Source: Methylobacterium sp. J-030 (GTDB taxonomy: Bacteria > Pseudomonadota > Alphaproteobacteria > Rhizobiales > Beijerinckiaceae). Taken from it: a stretch of 64,000 nucleotides of DNA. Under the pieces are notes generated by a model. The model made no database searches and was not told where the DNA came from. It saw only the letters and a program-made list of their open reading frames with translations. Within the stretch, counting starts at the first letter, position 1, and every line of letters starts with the position of its first letter. Shown piece by piece: positions 52,102 through 61,216 of this stretch. Location of the stretch: contig NZ_JAKSYM010000313.1 of assembly GCF_022829545.1 (NCBI RefSeq), positions 62,001 through 126,000 of the forward strand. Direction: 5' to 3'. The translations under genes were made by a program, and so were the position numbers.

Positions 52102-52495
52102 AGCAGGCGCTGGCAGGGCTCGGTCGCGCCCGCGATGGCTTGTTGCAGAAAGCGAGACTGGCGGCCAGTGACCGCTTCCGCGCACATCTCCGCCCCCTAC
52201 GGGTGGCCGGGTCGAGCCGGAGGCGGCACGACCGTTTCCTGACGAGAGACTAGCCTGACGATGCTTCGCCTCTTTTGGATCCTCGGTACCCAAGCTCCGC
52301 TTGGTAATCTCTCACCCAACTAGTCGGCGGAGATCCTCAGGTCCGCGCCTGCGGAGATACCAGATTTCTGTGTGGGGTCGCACCAAGGACGAGGCATGGC
52401 CAGAGGCATGTGTACCGCCCGTCTGTACCTCGCGGGCGATCTTAAGTCCCTGAATTTGCTGCTTCCTTAAACGGATCAGCGCCTTAGACGGCTGA
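52102..52495. other. Intergenic region between kinase and tRNA-Phe
   Basis: No gene is supported in these 394 bases. They include the kinase promoter (minus strand) and the 3' flank of the tRNA gene. Confidence 0.5.
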
Positions 52496-52571
52496 TGGTG
52501 CCCAGGGGCGGAATCGAACCACCGACACTGCGATTTTCAGTCGCATGCTCTACCAACTGAGCTACCTGGGC
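52496..52571 (-). tRNA. tRNA-Phe (GAA), CCA end encoded
   Basis: The minus strand folds as a standard tRNA: acceptor 5' GCCCAGG pairs with CCTGGGC, D-loop AGCTCAGTTGGTAGAGC, anticodon stem TGCGA/TCGCA around loop CTGAAAA (anticodon GAA), T-arm with GGTTCGATTCC, discriminator A, and CCA at 52496-52498. Length with CCA is 76. It is followed on the same strand by its 3' flank and preceded by yacG and maf, a common order in Hyphomicrobiales. Confidence 0.97.
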
Positions 52572-52676
52572 GTCGCCCGCGGCCCTGTCGGCCTCGGACG
52601 CCGCGGGGTATAGTCAGTGCGTCGCGGCCTGTCCAGCCTTGCCGTGACACCGACGTGACGGAAACGCCGTGAAAAT

Positions 52677-52859
52677 TCAGCGCTCCGGGTCTGGTTCGGG
52701 CGGCGGGTCGTCGGAGTCGATCGCCTCGGGGATCGCGTAGCGCTCGTTCAGCCAGCGGCCGAGATCGACGTCGGCGCAGCGCTGCGAGCAGAAGGGCCGG
52801 TATTCCGGCGTAGACGGTCGTCGGCAGACGGGACAGGCCAGTCGGCGCTCCGGCTTCAT
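52677..52859 (-). CDS. yacG: DNA gyrase inhibitor YacG (zinc-binding)
   Basis: This 60-residue protein from ATG 52859 has the four-cysteine zinc site CPVCRR and [10 protein letters not shown], followed by [13 protein letters not shown] and an acidic tail, all typical of YacG. YacG binds GyrB and inhibits gyrase. Its ATG overlaps the maf stop (ATGA), implying coupled translation, and the tRNA-Phe gene follows. Confidence 0.93.
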   Translation of the reverse strand: MKPERRLACPVCRRPSTPEYRPFCSQRCADVDLGRWLNERYAIPEAIDSDDPPPEPDPER

Positions 52860-53509
52860 GCGAGGCCGCCCCAGCCGACCCGGACGGGAAATCCCTCGCC
52901 GTCGAGCAGGCTCATGGTCTCGTAGAGCGGCAAGCCGACCACGGAACTGTACGATCCAACGAGCTTGACCACGAAGGCGCCGGCCAGCCCCTGGATCGCG
53001 TAGCCGCCGGCCTTCCCCCGCCACTCCCCCGAGGCAACGTAACCCTGGATGTCCCGACCCGAGAGACGCTTGAACCGCACCCGTGTCTCGACGATCCGTT
53101 CGCGCCGGCCGCGCGGCGAGAGCAGGCAGACCGCCGTGTAGACGCGGTGCTGGCGACCCGACAGGAGGCGCAGACAATCCGCCGCCTCGTCCGGGACTTC
53201 GGCCTTCGGCAACACGCGCCGTCCCACGGCCACGACCGTATCGGCCGACAGGAGCCAGGTCGGTGCCGACTTGTCACCGATGTGGAGGGCCGCCTCCGCG
53301 GTCGCGAGCTTGGTGCGCGCCAAGCGGCGGGCGAGGTCGCGCGGCGGTTCGGCCTTGCGCGGCGTCTCGTCAATCTCGGCCGGCAGGAGGGCGTCAGGCT
53401 CGACACCCATCTGCTGCAGCAATGCGAGGCGGCGCGGCGAGGCCGAGGCGAGCACGAGCCGAGCCGTCGGTCGCTGCGCCGTGCCGATCGCGTCTGGTAT
53501 GGCGTCCAT
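52856..53509 (-). CDS. maf: Maf-like nucleotide pyrophosphatase
   Basis: This 217-residue protein starts at ATG 53509. Maf signatures are [39 protein letters not shown] and [20 protein letters not shown], with [18 protein letters not shown] near the end. Maf proteins hydrolyse non-canonical or specific nucleoside triphosphates in house-cleaning and septum-related roles. The gene is coupled to yacG. The usual upstream infA is not visible in the 290 bases before it; a small plus-strand gene lies there instead. Confidence 0.93.
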   Translation of the reverse strand: MDAIPDAIGTAQRPTARLVLASASPRRLALLQQMGVEPDALLPAEIDETPRKAEPPRDLARRLARTKLATAEAALHIGDKSAPTWLLSADTVVAVGRRVLPKAEVPDEAADCLRLLSGRQHRVYTAVCLLSPRGRRERIVETRVRFKRLSGRDIQGYVASGEWRGKAGGYAIQGLAGAFVVKLVGSYSSVVGLPLYETMSLLDGEGFPVRVGWGGLA

Positions 53510-53801
53510 GATGTTCCGTTCGCACGATCGGCGGAGCCCGGCCCCGGCCCGTTGCGGCACCCTGTCCCGCCAACCCGGCCCCGATCCGCCTGCCTGATAA
53601 GGGAATGGTGTTGGCTTGTGAACCGGATCGCAGACCTCGCGCCGCCGAAGGCGTCCGGTGTCCGGCGCTGCATCAAGCAGGGCCGGTGTGAACAGCGCAA
53701 CCTTGCGTCGCACAGATGAATGCAAGATCTCGGATCTGCAGGTAACCGAGCGTTAACCACGATCGCAGACGATCGGCGGCATCGGGAAGGAGTTGTCGCC
53801 G

Positions 53802-54011
53802 ATGCTGAATGCCGATCCACTGCTGCGGCGTCCGAAGCTGCTGAACAGGGCGTTGGTGGCCCGTGCGCTCGAAGGCTTCAGATCCAAGGCCGACTCGCCT
53901 GACAAGATGTGGCGGATGCTCACGGATCACTATGTGGTCGACCTCGATGCCGTGGCGGCACTGCTGCCGGCCAATGAACCGGAAACGCGCTGGCTGCCAG
54001 CGCGCGACTGA
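53802..54011 (+). CDS. Small hypothetical protein (69 residues)
   Basis: The ATG at 53802 has a strong AAGGAG at 53787-53792, so translation is credible. The protein (LLRRPKLLNRALVARALEGF, SPDKMWRMLTDHYVVDLDAV) is soluble and mostly helical, without signal peptide or cysteines. I recognise no family. It is divergent from maf and precedes another small orphan gene. Confidence 0.6.
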   Translation: MLNADPLLRRPKLLNRALVARALEGFRSKADSPDKMWRMLTDHYVVDLDAVAALLPANEPETRWLPARD

Positions 54012-54164
54012 AACGGACGGTGGAGGCTGACGTCTACACAACTGGCATGAGACGTGCCTCGCCCAATCAACATCTTTGAGGAAGCACCCAGGCAACGACA
54101 ACGCGGCGGCTCGCACGCCAGAGCACCCCGCGGACCTTTCGATCGCTCGAAGCTGAGGTCCGTC

Positions 54165-54404
54165 ATGTCCGAACTGCTCTCCGTTGCCCTGGTCTGTGCC
54201 GGGACGCTCCTGGCCCAGGACTGCTCCCGCGATACCGCCCTCGACGTCATCATCGCCCCGGCGCACACGCCGATCGAGTGCCTGATGCACGCCCAGACCA
54301 TGGCGGCGCAGGCCGGCTTGCCCGGGGGCGGCGACCGGTATCTCAAGATCGCCTGCGAGCACCGCCGCACCGAGACCGACGTGGCGATCCGCCGGGCGTC
54401 CTGA
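54165..54404 (+). CDS. Small exported hypothetical protein (79 residues)
   Basis: From ATG 54165 the protein starts MSELLSVALVCAGTLLAQDC, a short signal-like or processing segment. It continues with TALDVIIAPAHTPIECLMHA, QTMAAQAGLPGGGDRYLKIA and CEHRRTE. Three cysteines (CS, EC, AC) may pair in the periplasm. Similar small Cys-containing proteins are common in Methylobacterium and Bradyrhizobium, but no function is assigned. An upstream in-frame ATG at 54054 would add a charged extension and hide the signal. Confidence 0.6.
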   Translation: MSELLSVALVCAGTLLAQDCSRDTALDVIIAPAHTPIECLMHAQTMAAQAGLPGGGDRYLKIACEHRRTETDVAIRRAS

Positions 54405-54676
54405 GGGCGCCGACCGGAGTGGACGTCACACCCCGCCGTCGACCGGCTCCCTCACCGGGGCGCGTTCACCGGCGGCATGCGTCGTCAGAGACCAGGATGA
54501 TGCACCAAAGTCACGTCGGTAGTCTTCTTCGCGGCGTCGGCCTTTTGGATGGTTGCGGCCCTTGGGGGTCGCGACCATCCTGCCCGGCCAAGCTGATGCA
54601 ATCCTAATTCGGCTTCCGTCTCCGATGTCGCCCCGCTAGCCCGCGTGCCGGGCAGGGCTCCGCGAGTGCCCGCCCG

Positions 54677-55885
54677 ATGCTGTACGATGCGTTCGACTTG
54701 CAGACCGACCTCGCCGCCCAGACGCGGGCCTGGGGGCACGTGCTCAACGACGTGTGGTCACCCTGGGTCGGGCTCGGCGAGCCGATCACGTGGATGTCCG
54801 CGGGCGCCCGGATGATGATGCGCACAGGCCTGACCTTCGCGCGCCCGCCCTTCGGCATCGGCACCGTCGAGGTGGGCAACCGGAGCGTTCCGGTCGCCGA
54901 GGAGCCTGTCGTCGTCACGCCGTTCGCGACGCTCCTGCACTTCAAGAAGGACATCCACACCGAGCAGCCCAAGGTGCTGATGGTCGCGCCGATGTCCGGC
55001 CATTTCGCCACGCTGTTGCGGGCGACGGTCCGGACGATGCTGCCGGACCACGACGTCTATATCACCGACTGGCACAATGCCCGCGACGTGCCGTTGGCGG
55101 ACGGGCAGTTCGGGTTCGACGATTACGTTGGTCACCTCGTCCACTTCCTGCAGACGATCGGCGAAGGCGCCCATATGGTGGCCGTCTGCCAACCTGCGGT
55201 ACAGGCGCTGGTGGCCGCGGCCGCGATGGCGCAGGCCAAGGACGCGGCCGCCCCGCGCAGCATGACCCTGATGGCCGGCCCCGTCGATTGCCGGATCAAT
55301 CCCACCGGCGTCAACGAACTCGCGAATTCGAAGCCGATCTCGTGGTTCGAGCAGAACCTGATCGCGACGGTCTCGACCCGCCACAAGGGCGCCGGCCGCA
55401 GGGTCTACCCGGGCTTCATGCAGGTCTCGGCCTTCATGTCGATGAACGCCAAGCGACACGTCCAGGGCCATGCCGACCTGTTCTGGCACATGGCCAACGG
55501 CGAGGACGCCAAGGCCGAGGCGATCGAGACCTTCTACGACGAGTATTTCGCCGTCCTCGACCTCGCGGCCGAGTTCTATCTCGAGACCGTCAAGACCGTG
55601 TTCCAGGATCATGCCCTGGCCCGCAACGCGGTGAGCTATCGCGGCGAGCCGATCGACCTGCGGTCGATCCGCCGGACCGCGCTGATGACCGTCGAGGGCG
55701 AGCGGGACGACATCTGCGCCGTCGGCCAGACCATGGCGGCCCACGATCTCTGTACCGGCCTCGCCCCGTATATGCGGACCCACCACCTCCAGCCGGGCGT
55801 CGGCCATTACGGCGTGTTCGCGGGGCGGCGCTGGGAGACGCAGATCTATCCGCAGGTGCGCAACTTCATCCAGGCCCACAACTAG
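54677..55885 (+). CDS. phaZ: Intracellular polyhydroxyalkanoate depolymerase
   Basis: This 402-residue protein matches intracellular PHB depolymerases (PhaZ/DUF3421-type, alpha/beta hydrolase fold). Pieces are the N-terminal MLYDAFDLQTDLAAQTRAWG, VLMVAPMSGHFATLLRATVR, DHDVYITDWHNARDVPL, the nucleophile elbow VAVCQPAVQA with catalytic Cys in place of Ser as in the Ralstonia enzyme, VEGERDDICAVGQT with the acid, and the catalytic His in QPGVGHYGVFAGRRW. It mobilises polyhydroxybutyrate granules in the cytoplasm. It stands alone. The 3-hydroxybutyryl-CoA dehydrogenase gene at 62.4 kb acts in the same carbon store pathway. Confidence 0.92.
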   Translation: MLYDAFDLQTDLAAQTRAWGHVLNDVWSPWVGLGEPITWMSAGARMMMRTGLTFARPPFGIGTVEVGNRSVPVAEEPVVVTPFATLLHFKKDIHTEQPKVLMVAPMSGHFATLLRATVRTMLPDHDVYITDWHNARDVPLADGQFGFDDYVGHLVHFLQTIGEGAHMVAVCQPAVQALVAAAAMAQAKDAAAPRSMTLMAGPVDCRINPTGVNELANSKPISWFEQNLIATVSTRHKGAGRRVYPGFMQVSAFMSMNAKRHVQGHADLFWHMANGEDAKAEAIETFYDEYFAVLDLAAEFYLETVKTVFQDHALARNAVSYRGEPIDLRSIRRTALMTVEGERDDICAVGQTMAAHDLCTGLAPYMRTHHLQPGVGHYGVFAGRRWETQIYPQVRNFIQAHN

Positions 55886-55978
55886 GCCATCACACAGCGC
55901 CGATTTGACCCGCCGACCGCCGCGGCCCACCATGGTAGCCTTGATTGATCGGCGCCGGGTGCACACCCGTCGCCAGGG

Positions 55979-58627
55979 GTGCGAGGCGGAACGATCGGCG
56001 TGATCGGCAAGAACGGCTTCGAAGACGAGAGCGGCAGACGCGGCGCGCCGCCGGAGCGCTCATCCGCATCCACGCGGCTCGACCAGCTCGTCGCCCGGGC
56101 GCGCTTGGCGGCTCTTTGGGAGCAGGTCTGGCCGGTCGTGTGGCGCGGGTTCGCGGTCGCGCTCCTCTTCCTGATCCTGTCCTGGTCGGGTCTCTGGCTG
56201 GACCTATCCCCGCTCTGGCGCCAGCTCGGCCTTGGGATCCTGGCGATCCTGCTCATCGTCGCCCTCCTACCCCTCGCTCAGCTCAGGCGGATCGAGCGTC
56301 GTACGGCCCTGACCAGGCTGGACCGGGACGCGGCCACGCGCGATCCGGCCCTGTGCCACGGACCGGCCTCGGCCGCGCAGGACACCTTGGCGGTGGGCTC
56401 CGCCGATGCGGGCAGCCGGGCCCTCTGGGACCTGCATCAGCGCCGGGCGGCGCAGGCTGTGGCCCGTATCCGGGTCGCGCTTCCGCGGCCCGGCATGGTC
56501 CGGCGTGATCCCTATGCACTCCGTGCCGGGCTGATCGTCGCGGCAGCCGCCAGCCTGTTCGCGGCAGGGCCCGAATGGCGCGAGCGGATCGGCACAGCCT
56601 TCGATTGGCAGGAGCCGACGGTGCCCGGCCCGAACTTCCGCGTCGATGGCTGGATCGACCCGCCACTCTACACGCGTCTGCCGCCGCTGCTGATCGCCAT
56701 GGATGGCAGTGACCAGCACCTGCGGGCGCCAATCAACGCGCAGTTGATCGTGCGCATCGCCGGCCAGGGCAAGGCTGCGGCCAACACAACGTTGACCGCC
56801 AATGCCGGCCTTGTTCCGGTGCCGGGCCAGGAGCCGCGCCCGGACCTGCGCGAGGAGCGCTACCGGATCGCCGGCAATGCGGAACTGACGATCGTGACCC
56901 CGGCCGGCCGGCAGCGCCTGACCGTGGACGCAATCCCCGATCGGCCGCCGGAGGTGACCGCGGTGGGCGGCCCCGAGGTGAACGGGCGCGGGACTTTCAA
57001 CCTGACCTATCGTGCCAAGGACGATTACGGGATCAGCTCGGCCGAGGCCCTGATCGCGCCGGTGAAGCCCGGCCGGGCGCTCGTCCCGATCCCGCGCATC
57101 AGCCTCGCGCTCCCCAGCGACGCCTCCGGCGAGTCCGAGACCAAGACGCTGGTCGACCTGACCGACAACGCCTGGTCGGGCGCCCGCGTGCGCTACCAGA
57201 TCGTCGTCAAGGACGAGGCCGGTCAGGAGGGTCGTACGCCGGAGACCGAGATCACGCTGCCGGCGCGGCCATTCCGCAATCCGCTGGCGCGTGCGCTGGC
57301 CGAGGAGCGTCGCCGCCTCGTAACCGCGCCCGATACGGATCGCCCCTGGGTGCAATCCGCGCTCGACGCGTTGCTCGTCGCCCCCGACATGTTCACGCCG
57401 CAGCCGGCGATCTTCCTCGGGCTGCGCACGGCCACCGAGCGCCTGCGCGGTGCACGGGCCGATGCCGATCTCGTCGCGGTCGCCGACCTCCTCTGGGAGA
57501 TGGCGCTGAAGATCGAGGACGGTGATCTTTCGGACGCCGAGAAGCAGCTGCGTCAGGCGCAGGACCGGTTGAAGGAGGCGATCGAGCGCAATGCGCCCGA
57601 CGACGAGATCAAGCGCCTCACCCAGGATCTGAAGCAGGCGCTCGACAAGTTCCTGTCCGAGATGGCGCAGAAGCAGGGCCGCGAGCCGAACAAGTCCGGA
57701 GAGCGCCAGCAGAACAATCAGCAGTCGAAGAACGTCACGCCTGAGGATCTCGACAAGATGATCCAGGACATGGCCGAGGCGATGAAGCGCGGCGACACCG
57801 CCGAGGCGCAGCGCCTGATGGATCAGCTCCGCAACATCCTGGAGAACCTCCAGACCGCCGAGCGCGGCAGCCGCTCCGATCAGGCCTCCCGCGAGATGCA
57901 GAAGCAGATGCGCGATCTCGACGCGATGGCGCGCGAGCAGCAGGGTCTGCGTGACCAGACCTTCAAGGACGAGCAGGAGCAGCGCGGCGGCCAGCGCCAG
58001 CCCAACCGGGGCCAGCAGCAGCAGGGCCAGCGCGGCCAGCAGGGGCAGAAGCAGCAGGGTCAGCAGGGCCAGGGGCAGCAAGGCCAAGGACAGCAGGGCC
58101 AAGGACAGCAGGGCCAGCAACAGCAGGGTGACGTCGGCGAACGCCAACAGGCGCTCCGGCAACGGCTCGAGGATCTGGAGCAGCGCATGAAAGAGAACGG
58201 CATGCGCGGCGAGCAAGGGCTGTCGGATGCCGAGAACGCCATGCGCGAGGCCGAGAACGCCTTGAAGCAGGGCGATTCCGGTGAGGCGGTGGACGCGCAG
58301 GGCCGTGCCCTCGATGGGCTCAAGAAGGGCGCCGAGGGCATGGCGCAGCAGATGCAGGAGATGGCCGAGGGCCAGGGCGAAGGCCAGCAGGAGGGCGGAC
58401 AGCAGCCGGGGCAGCAGGGGCAGGCCGGCGCCCGCGACGACGACCCGCTCGGCCGGCCCACCCGCGGCCGCGACATGAGCGACGGGCGGGTCCGCGTGCC
58501 GACGGCCGACGAATCCGCCGTCCAGCGCGCGCGGCGCATCATGGAGGAGTTGCGCCGCAAGCTCGGCGACCCGACGCGGCCCCGCGAGGAACTCGACTAT
58601 TTCGAGCGCCTGCTCCGCCGCAATTGA
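55979..58627 (+). CDS. TIGR02302-family (DUF4175) membrane protein with Gln/Gly-rich linker
   Basis: This protein of about 880 residues has two adjacent helices near residues 50-100 (FAVALLFLILSWSGLW, LGLGILAILLIVALLPL) and one near 180-200 (LRAGLIVAAAASLFAAG). A large periplasmic-type region follows (PNFRVDGWIDPPLYTRLPPL, RPPEVTAVGGPEVNGRGTFN), then a helical region rich in Gln, Glu and Lys. The Gln/Gly-rich repeat at about 675-720 precedes a conserved C-terminal stretch (SDGRVRVPTADESAVQRARR, REELDYFERLLRRN). This is the organisation of TIGR02302 proteins, found almost only in alphaproteobacteria and without known function. The GTG at 55979 or 56000 may be the start. Confidence 0.88.
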   Translation: MRGGTIGVIGKNGFEDESGRRGAPPERSSASTRLDQLVARARLAALWEQVWPVVWRGFAVALLFLILSWSGLWLDLSPLWRQLGLGILAILLIVALLPLAQLRRIERRTALTRLDRDAATRDPALCHGPASAAQDTLAVGSADAGSRALWDLHQRRAAQAVARIRVALPRPGMVRRDPYALRAGLIVAAAASLFAAGPEWRERIGTAFDWQEPTVPGPNFRVDGWIDPPLYTRLPPLLIAMDGSDQHLRAPINAQLIVRIAGQGKAAANTTLTANAGLVPVPGQEPRPDLREERYRIAGNAELTIVTPAGRQRLTVDAIPDRPPEVTAVGGPEVNGRGTFNLTYRAKDDYGISSAEALIAPVKPGRALVPIPRISLALPSDASGESETKTLVDLTDNAWSGARVRYQIVVKDEAGQEGRTPETEITLPARPFRNPLARALAEERRRLVTAPDTDRPWVQSALDALLVAPDMFTPQPAIFLGLRTATERLRGARADADLVAVADLLWEMALKIEDGDLSDAEKQLRQAQDRLKEAIERNAPDDEIKRLTQDLKQALDKFLSEMAQKQGREPNKSGERQQNNQQSKNVTPEDLDKMIQDMAEAMKRGDTAEAQRLMDQLRNILENLQTAERGSRSDQASREMQKQMRDLDAMAREQQGLRDQTFKDEQEQRGGQRQPNRGQQQQGQRGQQGQKQQGQQGQGQQGQGQQGQGQQGQQQQGDVGERQQALRQRLEDLEQRMKENGMRGEQGLSDAENAMREAENALKQGDSGEAVDAQGRALDGLKKGAEGMAQQMQEMAEGQGEGQQEGGQQPGQQGQAGARDDDPLGRPTRGRDMSDGRVRVPTADESAVQRARRIMEELRRKLGDPTRPREELDYFERLLRRN
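58011..58131 (+). repeat. In-frame Gln/Gly-rich repeat within the TIGR02302 gene
   Basis: Successive codons spell QQQQGQRGQQGQKQQGQQGQ and GQQGQGQQGQGQQGQQQQGD, from repeated CAGCAGGGCCAAGGA-like units. The repetition is exact enough to be slippage-prone, so length should vary among strains. It is a flexible linker, not a CRISPR array. Confidence 0.8.
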
Positions 58628-58694
58628 GCCCCTCCCCTCAACCCGCGATGCGGAACCGGCCTGCGGTTCCCGTCAGGCCCGGATCGTTGCCGCC

Positions 58695-58880
58695 ATGTCG
58701 TCCAACACCTTCGTCCTCCTCGCCTGCCTGGCCGTCGCCGTCGTGCTGTTCTTCGGCCTCGCCAACATGATGCGCGGCGGCAGCGCCAATCTCTCGCAGA
58801 AATTGATGCGTCTCCGCGTCCTGCTGCAGTTCGTGGCCATCGTGATCATCATGGGCGTCGTCTGGTGGCGCTCGGCCTGA
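58695..58880 (+). CDS. Twin transmembrane helix small protein (HIG1-like)
   Basis: This 61-residue protein has two hydrophobic helices (TFVLLACLAVAVVLFFGLAN and VLLQFVAIVIIMGVVWWR) separated by a short loop with NLSQKLMRLR. That is the hallmark of the twin transmembrane/HIG1-like family seen in alphaproteobacteria next to cobalamin adenosyltransferase and etf genes. Members of the HIG1 family associate with respiratory complexes in mitochondria; the bacterial role is not established. Confidence 0.85.
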   Translation: MSSNTFVLLACLAVAVVLFFGLANMMRGGSANLSQKLMRLRVLLQFVAIVIIMGVVWWRSA

Positions 58881-59019
58881 GCCCGTAACCGCCGGTGTGA
58901 CCGACCTGCCATACCCGCGGCCTTTCGCGGGCCGGGGGGATGAATTGCGGGCCGGAGCCGAACGGCACCGTGCTACGCTCGGTAGTATCGAACTGCCAAG
59001 CCGCTCCGGTTGAGGCCTT

Positions 59020-59646
59020 ATGACTGCCGCCTTCCGTACTTGTCTCGTAGGCCTGATCTCCCTGGCGGCGATCCTGCCCGTCTCGGCTGCGGATCTGCCG
59101 CCTCCGCCGGCCGCCTATGCCGCACCGGTCCAGCCGCTGAGCATCGTCTCGGAGCTGCGCATCGGCGGCTCGGTCCAGGATCCCGGCAGCGCCGAGGGCA
59201 AGCTCCCGGGTTTCAGCAAGGCGAACGTCAACGGCGAGATCCTGTTCGCCAAGCCGGTCATCAGCGCCGATCCGTTCTGGCAAGCCTTCGTGCCCCGGCC
59301 CACGGTCGGCGGCAGCTACAACACTGGTGGCCGGACCAGCTACGCGTATCTCGGCGCGACCTGGACGCTTGAGGTCTTTCCCGAGACCCTCAACCGCCGC
59401 GTCTTCCTCGACGGCTTCTTCGGCGGCGTCGCCCATAATGGCTATACCGGTCCCAAGGCCGAGACGCCCTACGGCTTCAACACCCTCGGATGCTCGCCGA
59501 TGTTCCGCGAAGCCGCTGCGCTGGGCTTCCGTCTGACCGAGCATTGGAGCATCATGGCCACCGTCGAGCACATGTCGAATGCGGGCCTCTGCGCGAACAA
59601 TCGCGGGTTGACCAATTTCGGCGGTAAGATCGGCTACACGTTCTGA
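59020..59646 (+). CDS. Lipid A deacylase PagL-like outer-membrane protein
   Basis: This 208-residue protein has a signal peptide (CLVGLISLAAILPVSAADLP) and ends in the aromatic residue of an outer-membrane barrel (KIGYTF). The PagL/acyloxyacyl-hydrolase C-terminal block is visible: HWSIMATVEHMSNAGLCANN with the catalytic His-x-Ser pair, then GLTNFGGKIGY. Earlier strands include PTVGGSYNTGGRTSYAYLGA and VFLDGFFGGVAHNGYTG. PagL removes the 3-O acyl chain of lipid A. In Hyphomicrobiales the family is common, and lipid A of this group is unusual, so the exact substrate is uncertain. It lies 14 bases before the adenosyltransferase gene. Confidence 0.8.
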   Translation: MTAAFRTCLVGLISLAAILPVSAADLPPPPAAYAAPVQPLSIVSELRIGGSVQDPGSAEGKLPGFSKANVNGEILFAKPVISADPFWQAFVPRPTVGGSYNTGGRTSYAYLGATWTLEVFPETLNRRVFLDGFFGGVAHNGYTGPKAETPYGFNTLGCSPMFREAAALGFRLTEHWSIMATVEHMSNAGLCANNRGLTNFGGKIGYTF

Positions 59647-59659
59647 GGCTGTCGGCTGC

Positions 59660-60232
59660 GTGGTCAAGCTCAACAAGATCTACACGCGCACTGGCGATAA
59701 CGGCACGACCGCGCTGGCGGACGGCCAGCGCCGTTCCAAGGCCGACCTGCGGGTCGACACCTACGGCACCGTCGACGAGGCCAACGCCTGCATCGGTCTC
59801 GTCCGCCTGCACACCACGGGCGCGCTCGACAGGATGCTCGGCGCGATTCAGAACGATCTGTTCGATCTCGGCGCGGATCTCGCGACGCCGCCGAGCCCGG
59901 AACCGCTACCCTACGAGCCGCTGCGGATCGTCGCGAGTCAGGTGGAGCGCCTGGAGCGCGACATCGACGCGCTGAATGCGCCGATCCCGCCGCTGAAATC
60001 CTTCGTGCTGCCGGGCGGCTCGGCGGCTTCCGCGGCGCTCCACCTCGCCCGCACGGTGTGCCGCCGCGCCGAGCGTCTGGCAGTCAGTCTCGCCGCCCAG
60101 GAGAACGAGATCGTTTCGCCCGAGGCGCTCCGTTACCTGAACCGCCTGTCGGATTTCCTGTTCGTGGCGAGCCGCACCGCCAACGGCGACGGTGCCGACG
60201 ACGTGCTCTGGGTGCCCGGCGCCAACCGCTGA
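59660..60232 (+). CDS. Cob(I)yrinic acid a,c-diamide adenosyltransferase, PduO type
   Basis: This 190-residue enzyme starts with GTG 59660. PduO-type signatures are IYTRTGDNGTTALADGQR (ATP-binding P-loop-like N-terminus), DTYGTVDEANACIGLVRL, the central IQNDLFDLGADLATP, FVLPGGSAASAALHLARTVC, RRAERL and the C-terminal YLNRLSDFLFVASRTAN. It adenosylates cobalamin to coenzyme B12, which this type of organism needs for methylmalonyl-CoA and ethylmalonyl-CoA mutases. It precedes etfBA by 170 bases on the same strand. Confidence 0.93.
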   Translation: MVKLNKIYTRTGDNGTTALADGQRRSKADLRVDTYGTVDEANACIGLVRLHTTGALDRMLGAIQNDLFDLGADLATPPSPEPLPYEPLRIVASQVERLERDIDALNAPIPPLKSFVLPGGSAASAALHLARTVCRRAERLAVSLAAQENEIVSPEALRYLNRLSDFLFVASRTANGDGADDVLWVPGANR

Positions 60233-60399
60233 TTCGGCACGACCCTTATCGCGCGGCCTCCACCGCGCCGCGTTGACAAGGCGGAAATGTGGCCGCTACG
60301 GTCCGGCCGCCCTGCACGCCCCCGCGACAACGCCCACTGGCGCCCGCGGAATCGGCCTGCACGACGACAAGAATCCTCCGGGGAAGGATCGTGACCGCC

Positions 60400-61149
60400 A
60401 TGAAGGTGCTGGTTCCCGTCAAGCGGGTTGTGGACTACAACGTCAAGATCCGCGTGAAGGCCGACGGCTCCGGGGTCGAACTCGCCAACGTCAAGATGTC
60501 GATGAATCCCTTCGACGAGATCGCCGTCGAGGAGGCGATCCGGCTGAAGGAGAAGGGTAAGGTCACCGAGATCGTTGCCGTCTCGATCGGGCCGCAGCAG
60601 GCGCAGGAGACGCTGCGCACCGCGCTTGCCATGGGCGCCGACCGTGCGATCCTGGTGAAGACCGACGTGACTTGCGAGCCGCTCGCGGTCGCCAAACTGT
60701 TGAAAGCGGTGGTCGAGAAGGAGAGCCCCGAGCTCGTGATCCTCGGCAAGCAGGCGATCGACGACGATTCCAACCAGACCGGCCAGATGCTCGGCGCGCT
60801 GCTCGGATGGCCGCAGGGCACCTTCGCGTACAAGATCGAGGTCGGCGACGGCAGCCTCGACGTCACCCGTGAGGTCGACGGCGGCCTGCAGACGGTTGCG
60901 CTGAAGCTCCCGGCGATCGTCACCACGGACTTGCGTCTGAACGAGCCTCGTTACGCCAGCCTACCCAACATCATGAAGGCGAAGAAGAAGCCGCTGGACG
61001 AGCTGTCGCCGGACGCGCTGGGCGTCGACGTGACGCCGAAGCTCAAGGTCCTCAAGACCGCGGAACCTCCGGGGCGCTCGTCTGGCGTGAAGGTCGGCTC
61101 CGCCGCCGAACTGGTCCAGAAGCTCAAGGTCGAGGCCGGCGTCATCTGA
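60400..61149 (+). CDS. etfB: Electron transfer flavoprotein beta subunit
   Basis: This 249-residue protein starts at ATG 60400, preceded by GGGGAAGGA. EtfB landmarks are [20 protein letters not shown], the AMP-site region [33 protein letters not shown] and [20 protein letters not shown], with [11 protein letters not shown] near the end. With EtfA it passes electrons from acyl-CoA dehydrogenases to the quinone pool through ETF dehydrogenase. It is followed by etfA after 67 bases. Confidence 0.96.
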   Translation: MKVLVPVKRVVDYNVKIRVKADGSGVELANVKMSMNPFDEIAVEEAIRLKEKGKVTEIVAVSIGPQQAQETLRTALAMGADRAILVKTDVTCEPLAVAKLLKAVVEKESPELVILGKQAIDDDSNQTGQMLGALLGWPQGTFAYKIEVGDGSLDVTREVDGGLQTVALKLPAIVTTDLRLNEPRYASLPNIMKAKKKPLDELSPDALGVDVTPKLKVLKTAEPPGRSSGVKVGSAAELVQKLKVEAGVI

Positions 61150-61216
61150 TCTGCAGGCGAGGCTTCCCGGACCGGGCCGAGCCGCGCATCACCAACTTCG
61201 GGGATTTGGGACGATC

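Noticed and set aside
58011..58131. A short tandem repeat that could be mistaken for a CRISPR array
   Set aside because: Units are multiples of three inside an open frame and encode a Q/G linker. There are no unique spacers of constant length and no cas genes.
56267..58216. A 649-codon Leu-rich minus-strand open frame that looks membrane-like
   Set aside because: The Leu-rich character comes from reading the CAG-rich repeat of the TIGR02302 gene in reverse complement (CTG). It is antisense to a conserved gene.
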